In this document: piece by piece, positions 44,230-53,308 of the stretch
Layout of the letters: every line of letters starts with the position of its first letter
Numbering within the stretch: the stretch's first letter is position 1
Assembly: GCF_900130065.1 (NCBI RefSeq)
Contig: NZ_FQXV01000001.1
Span: forward strand, 515,083-579,082
Reading direction: 5' to 3'
Length of the DNA stretch: 64,000 bases
Source: Sporobacter termitidis DSM 10068
GTDB lineage: Bacteria > Bacillota > Clostridia > Oscillospirales > Oscillospiraceae
Position numbers and translations under genes: made by a program
The notes under the pieces: model-generated
Databases searched by the model: none
The model's input: the letters and a program-made list of their open reading frames with translations, nothing else
Told to the model about the DNA's origin: nothing

Positions 44230-45087
44230 TTAATTGGCCTTTGCCAGAACCTTTTCAGTTTCAAACCCCGCCAGCGCGCTGATCGCCCCCGTGGGGCATT
44301 TGCCGACGCAGGTGGCCTCAGCGCATTTTTCGATGCAGATCGCTGCGTCCACAAAGGCGAGGTTGTCCTGGATGCGGACGGCCTGATACGGGCAGTTTTT
44401 GGCGCACAGGCCGCAGCCGATACAGGCCGCAACGCAGTTCTTTTTCGCCGCCGCGCCCTTGTCCCTGGAGCTGCAGTCGACCTTGACGTGCGCCGCGGTC
44501 GGCTGCATTTTGATGAGCTTTTTGGGGCAGGCCTTCTCGCAGGCTCCGCAGCCCGTGCATTTTTTTGCGTCCACCGCCGGCAGGCCGTTATCGCCCAAGG
44601 ATAGGGCGCCGAAGTTGCAGGCGCTCACGCAGCTGCCAAAGCCCAGGCAGCCGTATTTGCATGCTTTCGGCCCGTAATGGAGCATATTCGCGGCGCCGCA
44701 GTCCTTGACGCCGGTATACGTATAGTCGATTTTGGCCTTGTCGCAGCTGCCCGCGCAGCGGACGTGGGCGATGTGGGGCTCGACCTTTTCGGCGGTCTTG
44801 CCGGTGAGCTGCGACACCGCGTCGGCGACCTCCTGCTTGCCGGGGACGCAGAGGTTCGGCGCGACGTCGGGGTTCAGGACGACGGCCTCGGCGTACGCCG
44901 CGCAGCCGGCATAGCCGCACGCGCCGCACTGGCCCTTCGGCAAAAGCTCCTCGACCTCTTCGATGAGCGGATTTGTCTCGACCTTGAGCTTTTTATTGGC
45001 CACCGCGAGAACAAGCCCGAACACAAGCCCGATCGCGGCCAGGACGATGACGATTACAATTGCAAAAAAGATTGGATTAGACAGCAT
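44230..45087 (-). CDS. rnfB: Rnf complex subunit B (polyferredoxin)
   Basis: 285 residues. N-terminal membrane anchor (FFAIVIVIVLAAIGLVFGLV), a four-Cys cluster domain beginning LPKGQCGACGYAGCAAYAE, and two or more [4Fe-4S] ferredoxin motifs (CTGCGACEKACP, CIGCGLCAKNCP, CIEKCAEATCVGKCP). RnfB receives electrons from ferredoxin for the Na+/H+-pumping ferredoxin:NAD+ oxidoreductase. Last gene of rnfCDGEAB. Confidence 0.95.
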   Translation of the reverse strand: MLSNPIFFAIVIVIVLAAIGLVFGLVLAVANKKLKVETNPLIEEVEELLPKGQCGACGYAGCAAYAEAVVLNPDVAPNLCVPGKQEVADAVSQLTGKTAEKVEPHIAHVRCAGSCDKAKIDYTYTGVKDCGAANMLHYGPKACKYGCLGFGSCVSACNFGALSLGDNGLPAVDAKKCTGCGACEKACPKKLIKMQPTAAHVKVDCSSRDKGAAAKKNCVAACIGCGLCAKNCPYQAVRIQDNLAFVDAAICIEKCAEATCVGKCPTGAISALAGFETEKVLAKAN

Positions 45088-45106
45088 AATTCATCCAGCC
45101 TCCCCA

Positions 45107-45703
45107 TTAAACACTGATCATGCCGGAAAAGCCCAGGAACGCCAGCGACAGCATACCCGCCACGACAAAGGCGATCCCCATGCCCTGCAGGGGCTTTGGG
45201 ACGTCGGCATAATCCAGCTTTTCACGAATGCTCGACATGAGGATGAGCGCCAGGGCGAAGCCGACGCCCGAGCCCAGCGCGTTGACAGCGCTCATGCCGA
45301 ACCCTGCCAGGGTGAACCCATAGCCCGCGTCGGCATTCAGAAGCGGCACGAACAGCACGATGCAGTTCGTGGCGATGAGCAGCAGGTAGATACCCCACAT
45401 GCTGTACAGCGCCGGCGCGAGCTTTTTGATAAACATCTCGAGGAACTGGACGAAGCTCGCGATGAGCAGGACGAACACGAGCGTCCTCAGAAATTCGAGC
45501 CCAAGCGGCACCAGGACCGCGTTGTAAACGAGCCAGGCCAGCATGCTGGAAAGCGTCATGACGCAGGTGACGGCCATACCCATGCCGATAGAGGCGTTGA
45601 GCTTTCTCGACACGCCAAAGAATATGCACAGGCCCAGAAAACGCGTCAGCACAAAGTTATTGACGACGGCGGCGCTCACGAAAAGCAGAATATATTGTGT
45701 CAT
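45107..45703 (-). CDS. rnfA: Rnf complex subunit A
   Basis: 198 residues, six predicted membrane helices, opening YILLFVSAAVVNNFVLTRFL with the conserved LGLCIFFGVSR. RnfA and RnfE form the inverted-repeat membrane core with an intramembrane [2Fe-2S] cluster. A Cys is present in the FFGVSR-proximal LGLC segment. It overlaps rnfE by 4 bases. Confidence 0.95.
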   Translation of the reverse strand: MTQYILLFVSAAVVNNFVLTRFLGLCIFFGVSRKLNASIGMGMAVTCVMTLSSMLAWLVYNAVLVPLGLEFLRTLVFVLLIASFVQFLEMFIKKLAPALYSMWGIYLLLIATNCIVLFVPLLNADAGYGFTLAGFGMSAVNALGSGVGFALALILMSSIREKLDYADVPKPLQGMGIAFVVAGMLSLAFLGFSGMISV

Positions 45704-46323
45704 GCGGCCTCACGCTCCTTCTGACGTTCTTCTCTTTTTTTGTTGAGGCTCTTTGTCGCGGCCACAAGATAGCCGATGACGATAAACGCGCCCGGCGCCA
45801 TGACGAACAGGAGCGGCGCATTATACCAGGAACCGAGGATACGGATGCCCAGGAGGGACCCGCTGCCGAAAAACTCCCGGATCGCACCGATGGTCACCAT
45901 GGCCAGCGTAAAGCCGCAGCCCATGCCGAAGCCGTCCAGAAACGACGGGAAAACCCTGTTCTTCGACGCAAACGATTCGGCCCTGGCGAGAATGATGGCA
46001 AAAACCACGACAAGGCTCAGGTAATTGCCCAGGGCCTTGTACAGCTGGGGCGCATAGGCCTGGAGGACGAGTATCGCCAAGGTGACGATGGTGGCGATGC
46101 TCGTGATATAGACCGGGACTCGGACCTTTGGATTGACAAACGTCCGGGTCAGGGACACGACGATGTTGTTGAGCGAAATGACAAACGTCACCGTCAGGCC
46201 CATTGTCAGCGAGGTGATGACGGAGGAGGTCACCGCCAGCGCCGGGCAAAGGCTCAGGGCAAGGACGAGGATCGGGTTTTCGCTGATGATTCCCTTGCTG
46301 AATATCCGCCAAAGATTTTTCAT
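45700..46323 (-). CDS. rnfE: Rnf complex subunit E
   Basis: 207 residues, six membrane helices, with NPILVLALSLCPALAVTSS carrying the conserved Cys near the membrane centre. It pairs with RnfA. The start abuts the rnfG stop directly, and the end overlaps rnfA, so it is in a tight translationally coupled cluster. Confidence 0.95.
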   Translation of the reverse strand: MKNLWRIFSKGIISENPILVLALSLCPALAVTSSVITSLTMGLTVTFVISLNNIVVSLTRTFVNPKVRVPVYITSIATIVTLAILVLQAYAPQLYKALGNYLSLVVVFAIILARAESFASKNRVFPSFLDGFGMGCGFTLAMVTIGAIREFFGSGSLLGIRILGSWYNAPLLFVMAPGAFIVIGYLVAATKSLNKKREERQKEREAA

Positions 46324-46896
46324 CTACTTCCCTCCCGTGTAGGCGGCGACTTCGTCCACGGCCGCCTTGACGCCCTTGGTCACGGCTTTCGAGGTGATGG
46401 TGGCGCCCGTGATCGCCTGAACATCCTCTTTGTTGGCCGGGTCCTTCGTCACGGCCAGATGCTCGGACGTTTTACCTATGAATTGATCCATAAACGCCGG
46501 CTCCGAGGCCTTGGTGCCCAGGCCTGGCGTTTCCTTGTTGCTGGTAATGCTGAAGTTCAGGACCTTCCCGTCCGACGAGACGGCGACAAGCATTTCAACG
46601 GCGCTCTCATAGCCGCGCGGCGCCTCCTCGACGACGTAGGCGACGACCGTATCGCCGTTTTTGGCCACCGTCATATTGTCCTGCCCGTCCACCGGCACAA
46701 AGGACGTCGCCGCGGGGACAAGCGTTTGCAGGGCGAGCGCGTCGGCTTCCTTCTGTTTTTGCACGGCGACCGGATGTGTTATAAAGTAGGCGACCGCCAG
46801 AATCACGCCCGAGACGATACACGCAACGGTGAGGTTCAGGGCGATGGCGAGAATTCCCGATTTCTTTTCAGCGCGGGCTTCATGTGCCTCAGACAT
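46324..46896 (-). CDS. rnfG: Rnf complex subunit G (covalent FMN)
   Basis: 190 residues. One N-terminal membrane helix and an extracytoplasmic FMN-binding domain. Covalent FMN is attached to the second Thr of AITGATITSKAV, the family S/T-GAT motif. KETPGLGTKA is the other conserved block. It overlaps rnfD by 8 bases. Confidence 0.95.
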   Translation of the reverse strand: MSEAHEARAEKKSGILAIALNLTVACIVSGVILAVAYFITHPVAVQKQKEADALALQTLVPAATSFVPVDGQDNMTVAKNGDTVVAYVVEEAPRGYESAVEMLVAVSSDGKVLNFSITSNKETPGLGTKASEPAFMDQFIGKTSEHLAVTKDPANKEDVQAITGATITSKAVTKGVKAAVDEVAAYTGGK

Positions 46897-47935
46897 AGCT
46901 CTTCCTCCCCGTTCCGTAGATTCTCGGCTTTGTCACGCGGTCGATGAGCGGCGTCAGGCAGTTCATCAGGAGGATCGAGTAGCACACGCCCTCGGGATAC
47001 CCGCCCACGAACCGGATCAGCGTCGTGATGACGCCGCAGCCGGCGGCAAAGATGATCTGGCCCTTGAGCGTAATGGGGATCGTCACCATATCGGTGGCCA
47101 TAAAAAACGCGCCGATGATGAGGCCGCCGGACAGCATGCCGAAAAGCGGGTCTCCGGTGAACAGGCCGCCGCCCCCAAAGATCATGCCGCCGGTGAGCTG
47201 GCCGCCGCTGCCGCTGGGCATCAGGCCGCCGAAGGCCCACGTCAAAAGGCCGACGGTGCCGATCATGACGGCGGGCACCTGCCACTTTATGTAACCCCGG
47301 GCGATGAGATAGACGCCGCCGAGCAGGAGCAGAATCGCGCTGGTCTCGCCGATGCTGCCGTTGCGCGTGCCGAGCAGGAGCGCCTTATACAGAGCGGTAT
47401 GGCTGCCGAACAGCGAGATCACGGCGTCATACCCCTCGTGCTTGGCCACATTGAGGACGGTGGCGCTTGTCACGGCGTCGGGGCTCGGCAGCCTGGACGC
47501 CCAGGACGTCATCAGCGCCGGCCACGAGACCATCAGCGCCGCGCGGCCGATGTGCGCCGGATTGAAGATGTTGTAGCCGAGGCCGCCAAAGGTCATTTTC
47601 GCCACGCCGACGGCGATCACCGCGCCGAACGCCGTCATATAAAACGGCAGCGTGGGCGGCAGGCACATTGCCAGCAGAAGCCCCGTGATAAAGGCGCTGC
47701 CGTCGCGCACCGTCACCCTGACCTTGCGGATTTTCTCGATGACATACTCGGTCAGCACCGCCGCGGCAATGCTGACGACGATGTTGATAACGGCCGGCAA
47801 CCCGAACCAGATCATGCCGAAAATCGCCGCCGGCGCCAGCGCCAGATTCACGTTCCACATGATCTTTTGTACCGTTTCACCGCTTTTGATATGCGGCGAC
47901 GCCGATACGGTCAAAACGCTTTCCTCAGAACTCAT
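46889..47935 (-). CDS. rnfD: Rnf complex subunit D
   Basis: 348 residues, about nine to ten membrane helices. The covalent FMN threonine is expected in DAVTSATVLN. The conserved glycine-rich stretch GGLGYNIFNPAHIGRA is present. It is the main ion-translocating membrane subunit homologous to NqrB. Overlaps rnfG. Confidence 0.95.
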   Translation of the reverse strand: MSSEESVLTVSASPHIKSGETVQKIMWNVNLALAPAAIFGMIWFGLPAVINIVVSIAAAVLTEYVIEKIRKVRVTVRDGSAFITGLLLAMCLPPTLPFYMTAFGAVIAVGVAKMTFGGLGYNIFNPAHIGRAALMVSWPALMTSWASRLPSPDAVTSATVLNVAKHEGYDAVISLFGSHTALYKALLLGTRNGSIGETSAILLLLGGVYLIARGYIKWQVPAVMIGTVGLLTWAFGGLMPSGSGGQLTGGMIFGGGGLFTGDPLFGMLSGGLIIGAFFMATDMVTIPITLKGQIIFAAGCGVITTLIRFVGGYPEGVCYSILLMNCLTPLIDRVTKPRIYGTGRKSYV

Positions 47936-47949
47936 ATCTTCCGCCTCCC

Positions 47950-49266
47950 CTATTTATGCCCGTGCCCGGCGTTCTTGGATTTTGAATATCTGATATACTG
48001 CACGATCCGCCGCTTGGACGGGCAGATGTAGGCGCAGCTCCCGCACTCGATGCAGTTTAAGAGCCCGTAGTCGCGCCGCGCCTCCTCGTGCCTGCCGCGC
48101 TCGGAGAGGATGCTCAGCATGCTGGGGACGAGCCCGGCGGGACAGGCCTCCACGCATTTCCCGCAGCGGATGCAGGGCGACTCCTCGTCATGACTGACGG
48201 CGTCCTTACTCAGGACCAGGATGCCCGCGACACCCTTGACGACCGGGATATCCAGGCTCCGGACGGCATAGCCCATCATGGGGCCGCCGTTGATGATCTT
48301 TTCCGGCGTCCTGGAAAAGCCGCCGCAATAGTCGACGATGTCCTGAAAGCTCGTGCCGATGCGCACCCGGAGATTTTTCGGCGCAGCGATAGCGTCCCCA
48401 GAGACGGTGATCACCCGCTCAATGAGCGGAACGCCCTTTTCCACGGCGTTGGCCAGCGCGGCCACGGAGCCGACGTTAAGGCCCACAACGCCGATGTCGG
48501 AATGGCGCTTCCCCTCCGGGATCTCCCGCCCCGTCAGCACCTTGATGAACATGCGCTCGGCGCCCTGTGGATATTTTGTCGGCAGCGCCGCGACCTGGAC
48601 GCCCGTCCCCTCAAAGGCTTTTTTCATGGCCTCGACGGCTTTGGGCTTGTTGTCCTCGATACCGACGATGCAGCGGGAGACGCCCAGCGATTTCATGGCG
48701 ATCTTCGCGCCCAGCACGACCCTGTCCGTCTCCTCCATCATCACGCGGTAGTCGGCGTTCAGGTACGGCTCGCACTCCGAGCCGTTAATGAGGAGCGTGT
48801 CGATATGCTTTTCCGGGCCGTACGTCAGCTTGAAATGCGTGGGGAAATTGGCCCCGCCCAAACCGACAAGCCCCGCCTGGCCGATGAGCTTATGTAACTC
48901 CTCAAGACTCAGGCTCTCATAATCTCTGACCGCCGGAATATCCGGCGCCCATTCGTCCAGCCCGTCGCTTTCGATAACGACGGCAAGGCTTTTGTCCTTA
49001 TAGGAGCTGGGGTATTCGGCAATGTCGGCCACCTTGCCGGAGATCGAGGCGTGCACCCAGCTCGTCATGGACGCGTCGGCGCGGGCGATGAGCTGGCCCT
49101 TTTTCACCGTGTCGCCCACGGCCACCGTGGGGACACCGGGCGCGCCGATGTGCTGGCTGACCGGAATGACGACCCTTTGCGGCGGCGGCATTGTTTCAAC
49201 GGTTATTTCGGATGCGATGGACTTATAGTCCTTTGGATGGACTCCCCCGCGGAATGTTTTGAGCAA
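47950..49266 (-). CDS. rnfC: Rnf complex subunit C
   Basis: 438 residues. NADH/FMN-binding subunit with GLVGLGGANFPTHFKL and two [4Fe-4S] motifs CIRCGKCVEACPAGL and CIECGSCAYICPSK. First gene of the rnfCDGEAB operon, the order found in many Clostridia and Acetobacterium. It exchanges electrons with NAD+ on the cytoplasmic side. Confidence 0.95.
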   Translation of the reverse strand: MLKTFRGGVHPKDYKSIASEITVETMPPPQRVVIPVSQHIGAPGVPTVAVGDTVKKGQLIARADASMTSWVHASISGKVADIAEYPSSYKDKSLAVVIESDGLDEWAPDIPAVRDYESLSLEELHKLIGQAGLVGLGGANFPTHFKLTYGPEKHIDTLLINGSECEPYLNADYRVMMEETDRVVLGAKIAMKSLGVSRCIVGIEDNKPKAVEAMKKAFEGTGVQVAALPTKYPQGAERMFIKVLTGREIPEGKRHSDIGVVGLNVGSVAALANAVEKGVPLIERVITVSGDAIAAPKNLRVRIGTSFQDIVDYCGGFSRTPEKIINGGPMMGYAVRSLDIPVVKGVAGILVLSKDAVSHDEESPCIRCGKCVEACPAGLVPSMLSILSERGRHEEARRDYGLLNCIECGSCAYICPSKRRIVQYIRYSKSKNAGHGHK

Positions 49267-49310
49267 GAGCGATCACCTTTTCTTTTTTGTATTACCCGCC
49301 TTATCCAAGC

Positions 49311-49721
49311 TTACCCAATGATTTTTACAATGGCCGGCAGCGCCGAGCAGTGCTTTTTGTCCGCATGCCGGACCAGCAGCGCCGAGAGCGCAAAGAGGAC
49401 GGCGCCGCCGGCGACCCGGCCGACCGGGACGCTGAGAGACAGCGCCGAGAACAGCGCGCCGCCCAGCCACACCCCGGCAAATAAAGCCAGCAGCGGCAGA
49501 ACAAAAATCAGAAACGCGCCCTTCAGCGACTGCTCGTCCCTGATCTCAAACAGGACGCGCTGCCCCACGTGCGCATCTATGGTATTTTGGACGGTCAGGA
49601 CGGACGCGCCGCTTCCCGGGCACGCGCCGCAATTTTCGCATTCCGTATGTCTACCCGCCCGGACTTTTGCCGTGCTGCCGTCCGTTTCCAACACGATTCC
49701 CTCTTCAGTTTTCACTTCCAT
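49311..49721 (-). CDS. SoxR-reducing/RseC-family membrane protein
   Basis: 136 residues if the ATG at 49721 is used; GAGG sits only 2 bases away, so a GTG two codons later (8-base spacing) is an attractive alternative start. RseC/MucC family: an N-terminal Cys cluster ECENCGACPGSG, then two membrane helices (FLIFVLPLLALFAGVWLGGA, GRVAGGAVLFALSALLV). In other bacteria RseC occurs next to rnf genes and takes part in SoxR reduction. Here it is 44 bases upstream of rnfC and probably the first gene of the operon. Confidence 0.85.
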   Translation of the reverse strand: MEVKTEEGIVLETDGSTAKVRAGRHTECENCGACPGSGASVLTVQNTIDAHVGQRVLFEIRDEQSLKGAFLIFVLPLLALFAGVWLGGALFSALSLSVPVGRVAGGAVLFALSALLVRHADKKHCSALPAIVKIIG

Positions 49722-50253
49722 CACCTCGAATCCTGTCAATGGATTCAAAATCAATAATATACACGACCGCAGCCAATCTCAATAATAGTTAATCGGTTAA
49801 CGGTATCATTCATTTCGGCAGCACTATTGCCGGAGATGAAAATAGTAAAGTTATAACGATTTTAATATATCATCGCTATTTTTATAAAAAGCATTTAATC
49901 AAGTTAATCAAGACGATAATACCAATTATTTAAAATATTTCTGTAAAATTATGCGTATATATAATCAATTGGATTATCAATTTTAATAAGTATTGCACGC
50001 ACCGGGGCTTATTTTTACGCCCTCCCCCAGGAACAATGTTGCCCTGAGAGGCATAACAGCAGAACATATTTTATAATGGATTAAATTTACATCCTTATAA
50101 AGAATAAAGTATAATAATTGATATGCTGACAGCTTCGTGATGAGGGTGTTATAAAAGGCGCGGGCGCGGTGTTCCCCATTCATTGCCGTCCGGATTGCCG
50201 TATTTTGGCGCGCCCTTTCGGCACCGCTCATACAGGACAGGGAGGATTTTTGC
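49722..50253. other. AT-rich divergent control region
   Basis: About 530 bases between the RseC/rnf operon and the molybdo-hydroxylase operon, with 49780-50130 markedly AT-rich. It holds the promoter of the plus-strand operon, described separately. A TATAAT at 49960-49965 has no good -35. No gene is visible and no recognised riboswitch was found. Confidence 0.6.
50086..50115 (+). promoter_or_regulatory. Promoter of molybdo-hydroxylase operon
   Basis: TTTACA (50086-50091), 18 bases, TATAAT (50110-50115). The predicted leader is about 130 nt. A ribosome site GGGAGG precedes 50254. Confidence 0.7.
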
Positions 50254-50928
50254 ATGGCTGACAAGGAAAATACAAAGAGCGCGGGCGGCGGCGTGGCGTT
50301 TACCCAGGAAGCCGCCCAAGCCCAGGCGGCCGCGGCAATCAGCGCCATCCCGGCATCGCTGAAGGAGTTCCGCTGCCCCACCTGCAACCGGGTTTTCGCA
50401 AGTCTTACAGACCTCAAGGCGCATTGCGCCGAAGAGCATCCGGGGAGCGTCGTCCCCGAAACCATCCCGCTCCATATCAACGGAAAGGACTGCGAGGTGC
50501 TGATCGAACCCCACTGGACGCTGCAGCGCGCCTTGCAGTTCCGGCTCGGCCTTACCGGCACCAAGCACATGTGCAACCGCGGCGTCTGCGGCTCGTGCAC
50601 GGTGATCATGGGAGGCAGGGCCGTTCTTTCCTGCACGACGCTGGCCATCGAATGCGGGGGCCAGCCCATCATAACCATCGAAGGCATCGCCGCCGACCCG
50701 AAATGGAAGCCGCTGATCGACGCCTACTGCCGGTGGGACGCCATGCAGTGCGGCTACTGCACCCCGGGCTTTCTGGTCTCCGCCAAGGCGCTTTTGGACA
50801 AGAACCCGCATCCCACCGAGGAGGAGTGCCGCGAAGCGCTGGCCGGCAACATCTGCATCTGCGGCACATATCCGCGCCATTCCACAGCGATCATTGAAGC
50901 GGCGCTGAAAATGGCAAAGGAGGCGTGA
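50254..50928 (+). CDS. [2Fe-2S] subunit of xanthine-dehydrogenase family with C2H2-like finger
   Basis: 224 residues, about 60 longer at the N-terminus than usual CoxS-type subunits. Residues 1-36 are Ala/Gln-rich. Residues 41-62 form a C2H2 pattern (Cys41, Cys44, His57, His62) in FRCPTCNRVFASLTDLKAHC. The usual two [2Fe-2S] domains follow: plant-type CNRGVCGSCTVIMGG..SC and the C-terminal CGYCTPGF with NICICGTYPRH. It would pass electrons from the molybdenum site to the flavin subunit. Start at 50254 has GGGAGG upstream. First gene of the operon, 4 bases from the next. Confidence 0.9.
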   Translation: MADKENTKSAGGGVAFTQEAAQAQAAAAISAIPASLKEFRCPTCNRVFASLTDLKAHCAEEHPGSVVPETIPLHINGKDCEVLIEPHWTLQRALQFRLGLTGTKHMCNRGVCGSCTVIMGGRAVLSCTTLAIECGGQPIITIEGIAADPKWKPLIDAYCRWDAMQCGYCTPGFLVSAKALLDKNPHPTEEECREALAGNICICGTYPRHSTAIIEAALKMAKEA

Positions 50929-50932
50929 GCGT

Positions 50933-53296
50933 ATGGCCGATCTAGCCGGTGTCAACGGGCAAAGAGAAAGCTTCAGAGTCGTCGGGAAGCCAAACCTCCC
51001 GGGCATACTGTCTTATGCCCTGGCGACGGGCGTCGCCAAGTTCGGCATCGATTATGTACTCCCGGACATGCTCCACGCGAAATTCCTGCGCAGCCCTTAC
51101 GCCAACGCAAAGGTCCTCCGCGTGGACACCACGAAAGCCAGGGCCATTCCCGGCGTCGTGGATATCGTCACCTGGGAGGACGAGGATATTAAACAACTGA
51201 GCAGCACCCCCTTTGGATTCGGTGCCCGACGCCCCTGGCTGGACAACATCGCCGACCAGGAAAACGCGGAGGTGGCCGTCATCGTCGTGGCGGAAAACGA
51301 GGACATCTGCGAGGAGGCGCTGCGTCAGCTGGATATCGAATGGGAAGTGCTGCCCCATGTCGTCGACATCCTGAAAGGCCGGCAGGCGGACGCCCCGGTG
51401 ATCCGGCCGCCGGAATTCAACAATTTCGCCGCGGACATGTTTGCCCCGCGCCCCGATCCCGAGCATCCGAAAAGAGGCAACGTCTCTTTTGCCATTACGG
51501 TACAGGGGGACGTGGATGCGGGCTTTAAGGAAGCCGACCAGGTGATCGAATACGACCTGAAAATGCCTACCTTCGCCTCCCATATCCCCAATCCGCCGGG
51601 CTCGGCCGCCTGGTGGTTTGACGACCCCTATTACGGCGGCGGAAAGAGCCTGCACATCGAGGGCGCCGTCCAACGGAAGGACGCCATTGGCGCCATGTAC
51701 GGCATGCCGCCCGAAAAAACGGTCCAGGAGGGCCTGTTCCAGGGCGGAAAGTACTGCGACTGGGGCATGCGGAAATCTCAGGAGATCACGCCGCTGCTGG
51801 CCAGGCGGACCGGCAGACCGGTCCGGTGCGTCAACACACGGGAGGAAACCTTCGATTTTCTGATGAACGAGCGCTACATGCACCTGAAGGTCGGGATTAA
51901 AAACAACGGCCTGATCACCGCCGTCGACGACTTCTCGATTTCGGACGGCGGCGCCCAGGGCAACTCCGCCTTCGGCACGGCCAACGACCAGGGCTACGGC
52001 CCGTATTACACCTTAAAGTGCCAGAACATCCGGCAGAGCATGGAGATCGTCGATTCGAACCGGGGCAAAATGTATCTCAGCGGGCAGCACTGCCCCTTCA
52101 ACTGGGACGCCGGCACCATGGCGATCTATCTCATCGCCGAAAAGCTGGACCGCGACCCCATCGATATCGCCAAGCTGAACCTCCACGGCCCCACGGCCCA
52201 GACGGACGAAAGCCCCGTCCCCAGCTTTGAGGCCTGCCTTGAGGAAGGCAAAAAGCTCATGAACTGGAACTGGCATAGGGCCGGCGACAAAACGCTGCCG
52301 GACGGGCGAAGGCACGGCGCGAGCTTCCGGTATCAGATCTGCCCCAGGCACGCTTTTTCCGGCTACGACTGTAAGCTGGAGCTCAGAAAAGGCCAGGTAC
52401 ATATGCCGACCCAGGGGCCGTGCACCGGCATCTACGCCGTGGAGTGCAACGCCATGGTGGTGGCCGAGGAGCTGGGCCTCAATTACGAGGACATCAAGGT
52501 CGACTTTGACTACAGAGAGACCTTCACCCCGGTGGGGGGCGGCTCGGACGGCACGACGGCGTCCTCCTGGGCCATGAAGGAGTGCGCCAATATCCTCAAG
52601 CAGAAGATTCTGGAGGCCGCCGCCGAGGAGGCGGAAAACCCGCCCCCGCCCTCGATGTTCAGCTTCGGGCAGCCCCAGGAGCCCAGCCCCCTCAAGGGCC
52701 ACAAGCCGGGGGAGCTGGACATTGTGGACGGCAGCGTTTGCGTCAGGGCCGACCCGTCGAAAGCGGTCCCCCTGGCGCGGGCCACGTCGAAAAACATCTT
52801 TGCCACCTACTCCGGCAGGCCGCCCGCGTCCATCTGGAGCACGGGCATGGGCAGAATGCTGGATACGATGAACACCGCCTACTGCGAGGTCGCCGTGGAT
52901 ACGGAGACAGGCGAGGTGGAGATCCTCCGCTTCGGCGTCGTCGCCGACCCGGGCAAGGTCATGCGCCCCACGTCGCTGGAGAGCCAGATCGATCAGGTCA
53001 TGTTCTTCAGCCAGGGCTGCCAGCTGCTGGAGGAGTACGTCTACGACGAGCGGACGGGCGTCCGCCTCACCGCGAACATGCTCGATTACAAGAAGCCCAC
53101 CATTCTCGACATTCCGCCGGTGGAGCGCCGGTTCCTGGAGACCAGGGCGGGCAACGCCGCCTACGGCGCCAGCGGCATCAGCCATTCGCTGGCCAACACC
53201 CATATGGTCATCATCGCCATCCACAACGCCATCGGCGTTTGGGTGGACCCGCCGGCGACGCCCGATAAAGTCCTCAAAGCGCTAGGAAAGGCATAA
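50933..53296 (+). CDS. Divergent xanthine-dehydrogenase-family molybdopterin subunit
   Basis: 787 residues, normal length. The fold is clear: an N-terminal a/b hammerhead (GIDYVLPDMLHAKFLRSPYA) and the TPLLARRTGRPVRCVNTREE block. Several active-site signatures are altered. The usual GGGFGGK is replaced around GGKYCDWGMRKSQ. The C-terminal GxGE motif aligns to GASGISHS (745-752), where His751 stands in for the catalytic glutamate. This suggests a non-standard hydroxylase or other chemistry. It is 3 bases from the small-subunit gene and 12 from the flavoprotein. Confidence 0.9.
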   Translation: MADLAGVNGQRESFRVVGKPNLPGILSYALATGVAKFGIDYVLPDMLHAKFLRSPYANAKVLRVDTTKARAIPGVVDIVTWEDEDIKQLSSTPFGFGARRPWLDNIADQENAEVAVIVVAENEDICEEALRQLDIEWEVLPHVVDILKGRQADAPVIRPPEFNNFAADMFAPRPDPEHPKRGNVSFAITVQGDVDAGFKEADQVIEYDLKMPTFASHIPNPPGSAAWWFDDPYYGGGKSLHIEGAVQRKDAIGAMYGMPPEKTVQEGLFQGGKYCDWGMRKSQEITPLLARRTGRPVRCVNTREETFDFLMNERYMHLKVGIKNNGLITAVDDFSISDGGAQGNSAFGTANDQGYGPYYTLKCQNIRQSMEIVDSNRGKMYLSGQHCPFNWDAGTMAIYLIAEKLDRDPIDIAKLNLHGPTAQTDESPVPSFEACLEEGKKLMNWNWHRAGDKTLPDGRRHGASFRYQICPRHAFSGYDCKLELRKGQVHMPTQGPCTGIYAVECNAMVVAEELGLNYEDIKVDFDYRETFTPVGGGSDGTTASSWAMKECANILKQKILEAAAEEAENPPPPSMFSFGQPQEPSPLKGHKPGELDIVDGSVCVRADPSKAVPLARATSKNIFATYSGRPPASIWSTGMGRMLDTMNTAYCEVAVDTETGEVEILRFGVVADPGKVMRPTSLESQIDQVMFFSQGCQLLEEYVYDERTGVRLTANMLDYKKPTILDIPPVERRFLETRAGNAAYGASGISHSLANTHMVIIAIHNAIGVWVDPPATPDKVLKALGKA

Positions 53297-53308
53297 GGTG
53301 ACACGATT

